This document shows, piece by piece, positions 12,023 to 22,285 of a stretch of 64,000 nucleotides of DNA. Each line of letters begins with the position of its first letter. Position 1 is the first letter of the stretch. The position numbers and the translations under genes were made by a program. The notes under the pieces were generated by a model. That model ran no database searches, was not told the origin of the DNA, and was given only the letters and a program-made list of their open reading frames with translations. This stretch comes from Taxillus chinensis (lineage: Eukaryota > Streptophyta > Magnoliopsida > Santalales > Loranthaceae), in contig CM042092.1 in the NCBI GenBank assembly GCA_023512835.1, positions 42,426,258 through 42,490,257 of the forward strand, given 5' to 3'.

Positions 12023-12856
12023 AATGCAAATACTGGAGTCTCATCTCACTCCTTTGCTGATAACACAGAGATAGAGACTGAAGAGAATTGCAAAGCCATC
12101 ACTCCAACTTCCATGTATCAATCTTTGACATCTGCCTCACAAGAATGGGAGTTTTCTGCTAATAATGATTCTGAAGATGAAGCTCGCATTCTAGATGGTC
12201 AAACCATTAATGCTGCTATAGAACAAGGAGTGGATACAAGGGCAATGGTTCATTATGATGAGGTTGTCCCTCCACCACAATTTAATAGCCCATGTGATGT
12301 ATCCACTTCAACTCTTCCCATGGTTGGAGCTTATGAGGACAATTTTTCCATCCAAGAAGAAGAGGAAGACTTGAATTGTTCTGGGGTGTTAGAAGAACAT
12401 GAGAAACCAATAAATGACAACCCAAGGATGCAGCAACAAATCTTGGATGATGATGCTATAATTCTCATATCAGAAGGCACATCAAACCAAGGTACTCTTT
12501 ATGAAGACAAGCTACATGAGCCCACCACTACTATGTTTGCTTTGGAATCATCTTCCCTTATACAAGAGAAGGAAGTGCTTGACAAGGGAGGTAACCATGC
12601 GTGCATCATGACTACTCCAATTGTGGAGTATGTTGAATTTGTGTTACCACCTCGATGGAATGACAGGAAGGAGAACCATAAGTTTGTGGAGGTGTCTCCC
12701 TATCAACAATTGAATCAGGAGTTCAAGTGGCTCCCACAGCGGTTCATTCATCCGATTGCTATGGTCTATGAGACTGCTGAGGTTTACAATGCAAGGATGA
12801 AAGCCTTTCATACATTGGTTGAGTTTAGTATGACAAAGTCTAGCTACAGACTTTAA
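12023..12856 (+). CDS. Acidic unknown protein, in-frame continuation after TAA
   Basis: This is the same reading frame as 11456-12022, open for 277 codons to TAA 12854-12856; the first internal ATG is at 12113. It begins with the Gag/protease boundary segment seen in the long element (around 'CKAIT', compare ~22135) and then becomes a Glu/Asp-rich, Ser-rich sequence without recognisable domains. The conserved aspartic-protease motif DLGAS is absent. It ends directly before the TAAATAAAG and hairpin tract that follows pol in the long element, so gag-pol has been replaced by this frame rather than simply deleted. No function can be assigned. Open frame length and composition argue for past selection; a chance frame of 466 codons is unlikely. 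Confidence 0.55.
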   Translation, partial: NANTGVSSHSFADNTEIETEENCKAITPTSMYQSLTSASQEWEFSANNDSEDEARILDGQTINAAIEQGVDTRAMVHYDEVVPPPQFNSPCDVSTSTLPMVGAYEDNFSIQEEEEDLNCSGVLEEHEKPINDNPRMQQQILDDDAIILISEGTSNQGTLYEDKLHEPTTTMFALESSSLIQEKEVLDKGGNHACIMTTPIVEYVEFVLPPRWNDRKENHKFVEVSPYQQLNQEFKWLPQRFIHPIAMVYETAEVYNARMKAFHTLVEFSMTKSSYRL

Positions 12857-12868
12857 ATAAAGTGCTGG

Positions 12869-12884
12869 TTGGGAGGCAACCCAA
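12869..12884 (+). other. Conserved hairpin motif after the main ORF (copy 1)
   Basis: ttgggaggcaacccaa forms a 5-bp perfect stem with a 6-nt loop. It follows a TAAATAAAG tract (polyadenylation-like). The same block sits just after pol in the long element (26088-26103). Its survival where gag-pol is gone points to a cis-acting role. Confidence 0.6.
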
Positions 12885-12984
12885 TGTTTATTGCTGTGTT
12901 TTATTTTATGTTATTTTCTTTTATTTATTTTATTCAATAAATTGTTTGCAAGCTAACCATTGTGCAGGAGACTTTGCTTCTTTC

Positions 12985-13039
12985 TTAACTAATAAAAAGA
13001 GGCCATCTTCAAAGGCTTCCACACCAAAATCACTCCAGG
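12985..13039 (+). other. Remnant of the internal leader; deletion scar
   Basis: Matches 29655-29704 of the long element (the leader just after the internal TATA box), but the upstream G-box region and TATATAAA are gone and the sequence jumps straight into the protease 3' end at about 13040. Two deletions relative to the long element meet here. Confidence 0.65.
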
Positions 13040-13190
13040 TGGAATCTTTGCTTGCTACTACATGATGGCTATTCTCAAAGGGAGAGAAACTTGGGAAGTG
13101 CGCGGCGAGACGTCGGTTGACTTTGTGGCTCGGGTGCGACGAATGGTGGCCAATGTCATCTACTATTACAGCTTGCCAAACCAGGGGTAA
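13040..13190 (+). pseudogene. 3' remnant of Ulp1-like protease gene (copy 1)
   Basis: Corresponds to the last ~50 codons of the Ulp1-like gene of the long element (compare 31998-32149). It starts within the motif that normally carries the catalytic Cys (GCGIFVCYYM); here the junction gives 'GIFACYYMM' without the Cys. The His and Asp parts are absent. It ends at TAA 13188-13190. It cannot encode an active protease. Confidence 0.8.
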
Positions 13191-14713
13191 GTATTTTCCT
13201 ACTCCCTATTTTATGCCATGAGGACATAGCATATTTTAAGTGTGGTGTATGGGAGTGACTTGAGCCACTTGCTTGTCTTTTATGTTGTGATTGCATGTTT
13301 TATTTAATTCTAAAAAAAAATGTTTTTAGTTGCATGATTGTTTGAGTTGTTTGCTTGAATGATTTGCTTGTGGAGACATGGATATTAAGTATGCAATTTT
13401 GGCTTAAAATTTAATTTTTATGCCACATTAGTATCATGTTGTGATAAGGGTGTTAAAGTAGTTAACATGTGCTCTGAATTGGTTTAATCATGTCTTTATC
13501 TTTTGAATGATATCACCATGTTTTTGGAGCTGAGTTTTGAATATTAGCTGAGCATGAAATGCTATGATAGACCTAAGTAACCCTTAAAGTTGAGTGAAAA
13601 AGAAATGAAAAATTAGAACAGCTTCTTTTTAGCCCTTGAGTGACATTTATGGTTTATGGGTAATAGTTTGATTTGCTACTCTTCTTGCATTCAACATTGG
13701 TTATTTAATGGTAGGAGTCAAGTAAGCATGTGATTACTTATTAGTGCTCAGTGTTTGGTGTGTGGAGTTAGGATGCAAGACCTCTAAGTCATTGTGACTG
13801 TCTTTGCATTCTTTTCTTTATTTTGTGATATTATATAAAAGGCTGTGATATAGAATGTGAAAAAGCCATCACTTAACTGGAAAATGGGATGTGAGACATC
13901 AATGAATTTCTGTCTCTCCTTATGTAGCAAAATGGCAAGGGGCATACATCAGAAAAATCAGTCTTATTTGTTTGTTATGTGAGTAAAAAAAAAGAGTGAA
14001 TAATCCATCAAGGGAGAGCATAAAATGCAACCTTGTAAGGTTATTACTTAAAAAAAAAAAAAAAAAAAGAAAAAAAGAAAAAGAAAGATTCAGAATAAAA
14101 CCACATTGGCTTGATGTTTATGTGTGATTGTTTAGATTTGTAGCCACATTGGCTGAGTTTTTGTTTATTTGAGAGTGTTGAGCTCAATTCTTTAGCTCAT
14201 GGTTTTGTTTTATCAGTTATTAGAATAGAATGTGAGTTTATTGAGTTTAGACTAGCGTGTGAGTTCAAATAAAGTAGAATAGAGAGTGTGTTTTCTTTGA
14301 TGAGCACAATAGGGAACTCTCATGATTGCTTGGCAAGTACTTAATCAATAGCTGATGACGAGTGTAGAGATAGAGTTTTCCATCCATTGTTCATTGATAG
14401 GTATTGGGCTTGAGAATTATTATATTTGAGTGAGGCTGCTTATCCTTGGTAAGAACTTAAAGGGAAACTAGGTGCTATTTTATCATGGATTGCTTGCTCA
14501 TATCTGAAATTTAAGTGGAGATATTACATGGTTGTTGGACTAGGGATATGGACATGAATGAACTAAGTTATGACTCATTTTGATGCTTAAATTCCCATTT
14601 CATCATGATAGAGTTGCATGCTTAGGAAACCATGATTCTCCTTGATTGTTATTTTATTTTTCTTCCGTTTGACTACTTGTTTATTTTATTTTTGCATGCT
14701 TTATTTTTTGCTT
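13191..14713 (+). other. Non-coding 3' tail of copy 1
   Basis: About 1.5 kb with no convincing reading frame, homologous to 32150-33694 of the long element. It contains a PPT-like block at 13221-13250, short A-rich runs (13313-13320, 14049-14090) and 'agcttttagct'-type AT-rich sequence. Because both copies retain it in full it may carry packaging or strand-transfer signals, but the sequence itself does not show which. Confidence 0.6.
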
Positions 14714-14745
14714 GAGGACAAGCAATGGTTCAAGTGTGGTGTATT
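14714..14745 (+). other. Polypurine-tract region before 3' LTR (copy 1)
   Basis: gaggacaagcaatggttcaa followed by gtgtggtgtatt directly precedes TGATAACG of the 3' LTR. A 'gaggac.agcaa...aagtgtgg' block in this position is typical of plant Ty3/gypsy elements. The final bases are interrupted by pyrimidines. The matching block of the long element is 33695-33726. Confidence 0.7.
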
Positions 14746-16244
14746 TGATAACGTGCATTTTATGCCGTTATTCTAGTGTTTATTTAGGATATTTAAGAGC
14801 ATGATTAGAGCCTTATTGCCTCATATATCATATATATTTGCTCTAACCCCTAGGAAGATGCTAGTTGCAAATACATGCGTTTTTAAGCTGTTTTGGCAGA
14901 TTTTGGACCTCACTTTTGACTAGGTAGATGGCCTCAAACAATTTGCGTGCAAGAACAAAAGTTTCTTAGAATGATGTCCTCTACCTACCACAGAAATTTC
15001 AGAGCATTTGGAGCTGAACGTGAATTCACCCATTTCACGTGCAAGCCTATTTTTGCCTCTCAGGCCTCTACATGATGGAAGGAAGCTTGGGGAGAAGTTT
15101 GAGCTGATTTGGAGGTGCACGTGAATTCACCATATCACGTGCAAATTGGCGTGCAGAGATATTTTTGGACCGATCCAATCGTTTTTCCATGCTGATCATT
15201 TGTTCCTGAAGGCCCAAGTCCAAATTGTGGATGGAAGATAGAGTTTTTAATGTTTCGAGTGTTACTTATCAAAACTACGTCGTTTTGATAAGTGGGCTAG
15301 GTTACACACCTCAAGGCCCATCCAAACTCTATAAATAAGAGCTCCACGCCCCTTGCTAGCCAGATCTAACCCCCCTACACGTTTTAGAGAGAGAGAGAGG
15401 CTCCACGACTTGGAGGTGCTCCTTGACCTAGGAGAGCAGCCGTCGTAGCAGCCGTCGCAGATTTCGGAGCCTGGATTTGAAGCTTTGCTGTGCGCGTGAT
15501 CAAGAAGAAGATGTTGAGCTTTTCTCGCTTTGGTTTTGCTTGTAATCATGCGTGAGTAGTCTTTTAATCTAGGGGAGCAATGTAGCCCCCTTGTTGCTTT
15601 GTTGTGTTTATGAATATTGGGTTTGGATGATTGAAGTTTTGCATGTTTTATGAATCTGTTCTTAAGTTCTATCTTTGGATGTACACCTTAGTATTCTTAG
15701 CCCTAGTCTAGGGCGGATTGAGATTCATAACTTATTTGTAATTGGTGTGATCATTATCCTTTTGCAAGTATGATTTATTGGCTTTGCATGTTTGTGTGTT
15801 TAGATGACCATTCTGGCATACAACTCTTAAAAGGACCTCAATGACCATTTGTTGTCCTTGGCTTATGTTTAGCATGTTTTCAATCAGACAACCATAATAC
15901 CATGAACCAATAGAGATAACATAGGGAGGTGAAATTGTGACCCTAGATGCTTTTAATCCTTGATTCTTAATCCTAAAATCAGTTTACTTTCTTTGTTTAT
16001 TCAGAAAACCAAATAAAAATTAGATCTTTAGTTTAAAAAAGAAAACTTTTTGCCAAGACATTTTATAGAACAATAGTAATTGGGTGTTTTGATTTGAAAA
16101 CTAGAAAACTAGGTTAATCCCTGTGGGTTCGACCCCTTGCTTGCTGCTATTCTTTTAGTGCAAACTTAGGGAATTTATTATCTTGAAGAGAGATTTAACG
16201 ACATTAGCTAGCTCTTTTAGAGTGGCTAAGAATCTTGTCTGGCA
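14746..16244 (+). repeat. 3' LTR of copy 1 (complete)
   Basis: Runs from TGATAACG to ...cttgtctggca, 1499 bp, with G-boxes (15036, 15118, 15136), the 28-bp inverted-repeat block (15265-15292) and TATAAATA at 15330. It is followed not by host DNA but by 'acgagcacaat', which is internal tail sequence of the same family. Confidence 0.9.
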
Positions 16245-16693
16245 ACGAGCACAATAGGGAACTCTCATGATTGCCTGGCAAGTACTTAATCAATAGCCGA
16301 TGGCGAGTGTAGAGATAGAGTTTTCCATCCATTGTTCATTGATAGGTATTGGGCTTGAGCATTATTATATTTGAGTGAGGCTGCTTATCCTTGGTAAGAA
16401 CTTAAAGGGAAACTAGGTGCTATTTTATCATGGATTGCTTGCTCATATCTGAAATTTAAGTGGTGATATTGCATGGTTGTTGGACTTAGGGATACGGACA
16501 AGAATGAACTAAGCTATGACTCATTTTGATGCTTAAATTCCCACTTCATCATGATAGAGTTGCAAGCTTAGGAAACCATGATTCTCCTTGATTGTTATTT
16601 TATTTTTCTTCCGTTTGACTGCGTGTTTATTTTATTTTTGCATGCTTGTATGTTTTTGCTTGAGGACAAGCAATGGTTCAAGTGTGGTGTATT
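16245..16693 (+). mobile_element. 3' tail fragment of a second Athila-like copy
   Basis: Matches 33278-33726 of the long element (from 'acgagcacaataggg' to the PPT). Copy 1 therefore lies immediately upstream of, and probably inserted into, the tail of another family member whose 3' LTR is 16694-18212. If so, the 5-bp target duplication on the right would be acgag; its left partner is lost with the truncated 5' end of copy 1. Confidence 0.75.
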
Positions 16694-18212
16694 TGATAAC
16701 GTGCATTTTATGCCGTTATTCTAGTGTTTATTTAGGATGTTTAAGAGCATGATTAGAGCCTTATTGCTTCATATATCATATATATTTGCTCTAACCCCTA
16801 GGAAGATGCTAGTTGCAAATACATGCGTTTTTAAGTCGTTTTGGCAGATTTTGGACCTCACTTTTGACATACTAGATGGCTTCAAACAATTGGCGTGCAA
16901 GAACAAAAGTTTCTTAGAATGATGTCATCTACCTACCACAGAAATTTCAGAGCATTTGGAGCTGAACGTGAATTCACCCAATTCACGTGCAAGCCTATTT
17001 TTGCCTCTCAGGCCTCTACATGATGCAAGGAAGCTTGGGGAGAAGTTTGAGCTGATTTGGAGGTGCACGTGAATTCACCATATCACGTGCAAATTGGCGT
17101 GCAGAGATATTTTTGGACCGATCCAATCGTTTTTCCATGCTGATCATTTGTTCCTGAAGGCCCAAGTCCAAATTGTGGATGGAAGATAGAGTTTTTAATG
17201 TTTCGAGTGTCACTTATCAAAACTACGCCGTTTTGATAGATGGGCTAGGTTACACACCTCAAGGCCCATCCAAACTCTATAAATAATAGCTCCACGCCCC
17301 TTGCTAGCCATGCCTAACCCCCCCTACACGTTTTTAGAGAGAGAGAGAGGGCTCCACGACTTGGAGGTGCTCCTTGACCTAGGAGAGCAGCCGTCGCAGC
17401 CGTCGCTGCCGTCGCAGCAGCCGTCGCGGATTTTGGAGCTTGGATTTGAAGCTTTGCTGTGCGCGTGATCAAGAAGAAGATGTTGAGCTTTTCTGCTTTG
17501 TGTTTGCTTGTAATCATGCGTGAGTAGTTCTTATAATCTAGGGGAGCAATGTAGCCCCCTTGTTGCTTTGATGTGTTCATGAATATTTGGGTTTGATGAT
17601 TGAAGTTTTGCATGTTTTATGAATCTGTTCTTAAGTTCTATCTTTGGATGTACACCTTGGTATTCTTAGCCCTAGTCGAGGGCGGATTGAGATTCATAAC
17701 TTATTTGTAATTGGTGTGATCATTATCCTTTTGCAAGTATGATTTATTGGCTTTGCATGTTTGTGTGTTTAGATGACCATTCTGGCATACAACTCTTAAA
17801 AGGACCTCAATGACCATTTGTTGTCCTTGGCTTATGTTTAGCATGTTTTCAATCAGACAACCCTAATATCATGAACCAGTAAAGATAACATAGAGAGGTG
17901 AAATTGTGACCCTAGATGCTTTTAATCCTTAAATCTTAATCTTAAAACCAGTTTACTTTCTTTGTTTATTCAGAAAACCAAATAAAAATTAGATCTTTAG
18001 TTTAAAAAAGAAAACTTTTTGCCAAGACATTTTATAGAACAAGAGTAATTGGGTGTTTTGATTTGAGAACTAGAGAACTAGGCTAATCCCTGTGGGTTCG
18101 ACCCCTTTCTTGCTGCTATTCTTTTAGTGCAAACTTAGGGAATTTATTATTTTGAAGAGGGATTTAACGACATTAGCTAGCTCTTTTAGAGAGGCTAAAA
18201 ATTTGTCTGTCA
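16694..18212 (+). repeat. 5' LTR of the long element
   Basis: 1519 bp, TGATAACG to ...ttgtctgtca, then 'aat' and PBS. It also serves as 3' LTR of the tail fragment at 16245-16693, so adjacent copies share this LTR, as expected from unequal LTR recombination. It contains an ATCAAAAC...GTTTTGAT inverted repeat (17216-17237), TATAAATA at 17278, a GA repeat and an expanded CCGTCG/CTGCCG microsatellite. Confidence 0.9.
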
Positions 18213-18215
18213 AAT

Positions 18216-18233
18216 TGGCGCCGTTGCCGGGGA
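18216..18233 (+). other. Primer-binding site, tRNA-Asp type (long element)
   Basis: Identical 18 nt to 11188-11205 and again 3 nt after the LTR end. It marks the start of minus-strand synthesis. Confidence 0.9.
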
Positions 18234-18422
18234 TTCAACGGTTAACTAGTTTTTAAAATCAACATTGAGTGAAATTGTTTGAATTCTGATCTTGGTGTTT
18301 TATTTTGTCTTTTATTTTCTGTTATTTTGTGTTCTTTATTTGTTTATTTTGCATTGTTCGGAGCGCTGGGTGTGTTCTTGTTGTTGTTTACAGGAACATA
18401 CATCAAGGATTCCTAGTTGTGC

Positions 18423-18528
18423 ATGCAAAGAGAGGAGGATATACAATTTACGCGGGAACCTGAAAGGTTGTTCAGAGCTCGTCGTAGAGCAGCTAGGGAA
18501 GCAGCACGTGAGGCGGAAGAAGCACTAC
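18423..18528 (+). pseudogene. gag, 5' part, interrupted by a solo LTR
   Basis: ATG 18423 opens a frame with the basic segment REPERLFRARRRAAREAAR, typical of Athila Gag N-termini. After 35 codons plus one base it is broken at 18528 by the insertion of an LTR. The frame resumes without shift after the duplicated ACTAC (20774-20778): the codon begun with C at 18528 is completed at 20779. The insertion was thus clean and the gene was open at that point before it happened. Confidence 0.75.
18524..18528 (+). repeat. Target-site duplication of solo LTR, left copy
   Basis: actac immediately precedes TGATAACG of the inserted LTR; the right copy is 20774-20778. Confidence 0.85.
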
Positions 18529-20773
18529 TGATAACGTGCATTTTATGCCGTTATTCTAGTGTTTATTTAGGATGTTTAAGAGCATGATTAGAGCCTTATT
18601 GCCTCATATATCATATATATTTGCTCTAACCCCTAGGAAGATGCTAGTTGCAAATACATGCGTTTTTAAGCTGTTTTGGCAGATTTTGGACCTCACTTTT
18701 GACTAGGTAGATGGCCTCAAACAATTTGCGTGCAAGAACAAAAGTTTCTTAGAATGATGTCCTCTACCTACCACAGAAATTTCAGAACATTTGGAGCTGA
18801 ACGTGAATTCACCCATTTCACGTGCAAGCCTATTTTTGCCTCTCAGGCCTCTACAGGATGCAAGGAAGCTTGGGGAGAAGTTTGAGCTGATTTGGAGGTG
18901 CACGTGAATTCACCATATCACGTGCAAATTGGCGTGCAGAGATATTTTTGAACCGATCCAATCGTTTTTCCATGCTGATCATTTGTTCCTGAAGGCCCAA
19001 GTCCAAATTGTGGATGGAAGATAGAGTTTTTAATGTTTCGAGTGTTACTTATCAAAACTACGTCGTTTTGATAGATGGGCTAGGTTACACACCTCAAGGC
19101 CCATTCAACCTCTATAAATACAGCATCCACGCCCTCTACTATGCATGCCTAACCCCCCTACACGTTTTTAGAGAGAGAGAGAGAGAGGCTCCACGACTTG
19201 GAGGTGCTCCTTGACCTAGGAGAGCAGCCGTCGCAGCCGTCGCAGCAGCCGTCGCGGATTTTGGAGCCTGGATTTGAAGCTTTGCTGTGCGCGTGATTAA
19301 GAAGAAGATGTTGAGCTTTTCTGCTATGGTTTTGCTTGTAATCATGCGTGAGTAGTCTTTTAATCTAGGGGAGCAATGTAGCCCCCTTGTTGCTTTGCTG
19401 TGTTTATGAATATTGGGTTTGGATGATTGAGTTTTGCATGTTTTATGAATCTAGGGGAGCAATGTAGCCCCCTTCTTAGAATGATGTCCTCTACCTACCA
19501 CAGAAATTTCAGAGCATTTGGAGCTGAACGTGAATTCACCCAATTCACGTGCAAGCCTATTTTTGCCTCTCAGGCCTCTACAGGATGCAAGGAAGCTTGG
19601 GGAGAAGTTTGAGCTGATTTGGAGGTGCACGTGAATTCACCATATCACGTGCAAATTGGCGTGCAGAGATATTTTTGGACCGATCCAATCGTTTTTCCAT
19701 GCTGATCATTTGTTCCTGAAGGCCCAAGTCCAAATTGTGGATGGAAGATAGAGTTTTTAATGTTTCGAGTGTCACTTATCAAAACTACGCCGTTTTGATA
19801 GATGGGCTAGGTTACACACCTCAAGGCCCATCCAAACTCTATAAATAAGAGCTCCACGCCCCTTGCTAGCCATGCCTAACCCCCCTACACGTTTTTAGAG
19901 AGAGAGAGAGAGGCTCCACGACTTGGAGGTGCTCCTTGACCTAGGAGAGCAGCCGTCGCAGCCGTCGCTGCCGTCGCAGCAGCCGTCGCGGATTTTGGAG
20001 CCTGGATTTGAAGCTTTGCTGTGCGCGTGATCAAGAAGAAGATGTTGAGCTTTTCTGCTTTGTGTTTGCTTGTAATCATGCGTGAGTAGTTCTTATAATC
20101 TAGGGGAGCAATGTAGCCCCCTTGTTGCTTTGCTGTGTTTATGAATATTGGGTTTGGATGATTGAGTTTTGCATGTTTTATGAATCTGTCCTTAATTCTA
20201 TCTTTGGATGTACACCTTGATATTCTTAGCCCTAGTCTGGGGCGGATTGAGATTCATAACTTATTTGTAATTGGTGTGATCATTATCCTTTTGCAAGTAT
20301 GATTTATTGGCTTTGCATGTTTGTGTGTTTAGATGACCATTCTGGCATACAACTCTTAAAAGGACCTCAATGACCATTTGTTGTCCTTGGCTTATGTTTA
20401 GCATGTTTTCAATCAGACAACCCTAATACCATGAACCAGTAGAGATAGCATAGGGTGGTGAAATTGTGACCCTAGATGCCTTTAATCCTTGAAACTTAAT
20501 CCTAAAATCAGTTTACTTTCTTTGTTTGTTCAAAAAACCAAATAAAAATTAGATCTTTAGTTTAAAAAAGAAAACTTTTTGCCAAGACATTTTATAGAAC
20601 AAGAGTAATTGGGTGATTTGATTTGAGAACTAGAGAACTAGGTTAATCCCTGTGGGTTCGACCCCTTTCTTGCTGCTATTCTTTTGGTGCAAACTTAGGG
20701 AATTTATTATTTTGAAGAGGGATTTAACGACATTAGCTAGCTCTTTTAGAGAGGCTAAAAATCTTGTCTGTCA
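18529..20773 (+). mobile_element. Rearranged solo LTR nested in gag
   Basis: Starts TGATAACG, ends cttgtctgtca, flanked by the 5-bp duplication actac. Instead of ~1.5 kb it is 2245 bp: LTR positions 1 to ~924 (18529-19452), then a 22-bp repeat of an earlier LTR piece (19453-19474), then LTR from about position 220 to the end (19475-20773). The joins have microhomology (aatct at 19448-19452, ctt at 19472-19474). Two TATA boxes (19113, 19840) result. No internal element sequence is left. Template switching during reverse transcription, or recombination between two LTRs, could explain it. Confidence 0.85.
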
Positions 20774-20778
20774 ACTAC
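20774..20778 (+). repeat. Target-site duplication of solo LTR, right copy
   Basis: actac directly follows the LTR end and restores gag coding sequence in frame with 18423-18528. Confidence 0.85.
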
Positions 20779-22285
20779 AAGGCTTGGAGCAATCCGTAGG
20801 CGATCTGATGGCAGATCTCAGACCTGATGGTGGTGCACCGCAAGGAGGGGCCAATTACAATGGCCAATATCCAGAAGAAGAGGGTAATAGGTTTATGCCC
20901 AGAACCTTCTTAGATTATGCGAGGCCGATGATGTCCGACCATTATTCTGGGATTCGGCAGACAAGAGTCCAAGCGAATAGCTTCGAGCCGAAGCCGGCAT
21001 TGATCAACATGGTGAGCAACAACGCGTTTGGAGGAACAGCCGTGGATGATCCACACCAGAGATATGATGAGGTTCTACCAGGTGTGTGACACCATCAAGA
21101 TCAACAATGTGTCGGAGGAGGCCATAAAGCTAAGGCTTTTCCCTTTCTCTTTAAGGGATAGAGCTCTTGGCTGGTTCAACAGTCTGCCAACAGGTTCAAT
21201 CAACACTTGGGAGGAGATGTAGACCAAGTTCATGTCAAAGTACTTCCCTCCTTCCAAGGTGATCCAGCTAAGAGGAGAGATTAGCAGGTTCAGGCAAGAT
21301 GAGATGGAGACTCTTCATGAAGCTTGGGAGCGTTTCAAAGACTTAGTGAGAAGATGCCCTGATCATGGAAGGCCCCAGGGATTCAAATTGAATCTTTCTA
21401 CACAGGCTCTTCGGTCCCATTCACAAGACAAGGTGAATGCAGTCTTGGAGGATTCTTGATGAATCTAGAGCCTGACGCAGCAGCAGAGCTACTGGAGAGG
21501 CTGTCATTAGCTGATTGGTAGTGGTCTAATGTGCGTACTTCAAAGCCAAGGGAGAATATAGCTTCAGTTGATAATTCTTCCAATGATATGCAAGCACAGA
21601 TTCAAGCTTTAGTGAAAGGCATGGAAGTATTGGCTCTTAAAGTTGAAGGATCACAACAAGCTTTACCAAGAGGCCGAGCGGGGCTGGAGTGGAGTGAAGA
21701 AGCAAATTATGTTGGAGGAAAAGGCTTGTACTAGAAGCGGCGCTTTATCCTCAACAACAACAACAAGGGTACAACCTGAATCGGCAGTCTCAGCCATTTC
21801 AGAAGAATCGAATCGAGGGGGAGATACATCAGCTCCGTATAAATATGTGCCCCCCAGGGATGAAGCAGAATCCGTATGCTACGGATAATTATTTACACCC
21901 ACCTCCTGGATTCGAGCAACGGCGGCCTCGGCCTCGGCGGCAAAGAAGAACATATCGGCATGAGGATGAGATAGCTAGAAGAGAGGTGGGTGATTTGAAG
22001 GAAAGGGTAGGTAGTATGGAGACTTCAATTAAGAGTATGGAGAAGTTACTTGTGAGTATGGCCCAGAATGCTAATCAAAGGGTGTCAACCAATACTTTTC
22101 CAAGTGACACCGAGGTGAACCCCAAGGAGAGTTGCAAGGCTATCACTCTAAGGAGCGGGAAGACACTGAATGAAACCGAAGAGCCTAAGAAGAAGGCAAT
22201 TCCAAGAAGAACAAAGCGACCCTTAGAAGTCAAGAAAAAGTGCAAGAAAAGAAGGACAAGCAGTGAGTCAAGACAGAATAGCTGA
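20779..22285 (+). pseudogene. gag, main part (frameshifted)
   Basis: Continues the frame from 18423. About 21050-21400 encodes the capsid-like Retrotrans_gag region (motifs LFPFSLRDRALGWFNSLP and TFYTGS-type helix region), which packages element RNA in cytoplasmic particles. Downstream comes a Gln/Asn/Pro-rich stretch and a coiled coil (REVGDLKERVGSMETSIKSM) before the Gag-protease boundary (CKAITLRSGK, ~22135). Breaks: frameshifts near 21055-21065, 21375-21420 and 21690-21760, and TAG at 21220-21222 where related elements have a sense codon. Several shifts are beside CAG or CTG. No CCHC zinc knuckle is visible, as is common in Athila elements. The N-terminal 36 codons are upstream of the solo LTR. 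Confidence 0.78.

Larger units (their letters stand above)
9717..16244 (+). mobile_element. Non-autonomous Athila-like LTR retrotransposon (copy 1)
   Basis: Order: 5' LTR (9721-11184, first ~28 bp missing), tRNA-Asp PBS (11188-11205), leader, an acidic open reading frame (11456-12856), a hairpin motif (12869-12884), a small remnant of the Ulp1-like protease gene (13040-13190), a ~1.5-kb non-coding tail, a PPT region and the 3' LTR (14746-16244). Gag capsid, protease, RT and integrase are absent, so it must depend on enzymes in trans. The longer relative at 16694-35000 shares LTR, PBS, tail and PPT and is a plausible helper type. By eye the two LTRs differ at about ten sites over ~1.46 kb, indicating a fairly recent insertion. 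The left end is fused to satellite; the right end abuts a tail fragment of a related element. Confidence 0.88.

Noticed and set aside
14049..14090. Long A run as a LINE or SINE tail
   Set aside because: No element body or target duplication precedes it; the homologous position in the long element (33033-33062) is also A-rich.
16737..16922. 61-codon frame in the LTR (also 33770-33955)
   Set aside because: Lies in the U3 region upstream of the TATA box, is broken in the other LTRs and has no domain.
17314..17613. Minus-strand LTR frames with Ala/Thr repeats (also 19139-19345, 19885-20079, 34356-34637)
   Set aside because: They are the translation of the CCGTCG/GCAG microsatellite and vary with repeat length.
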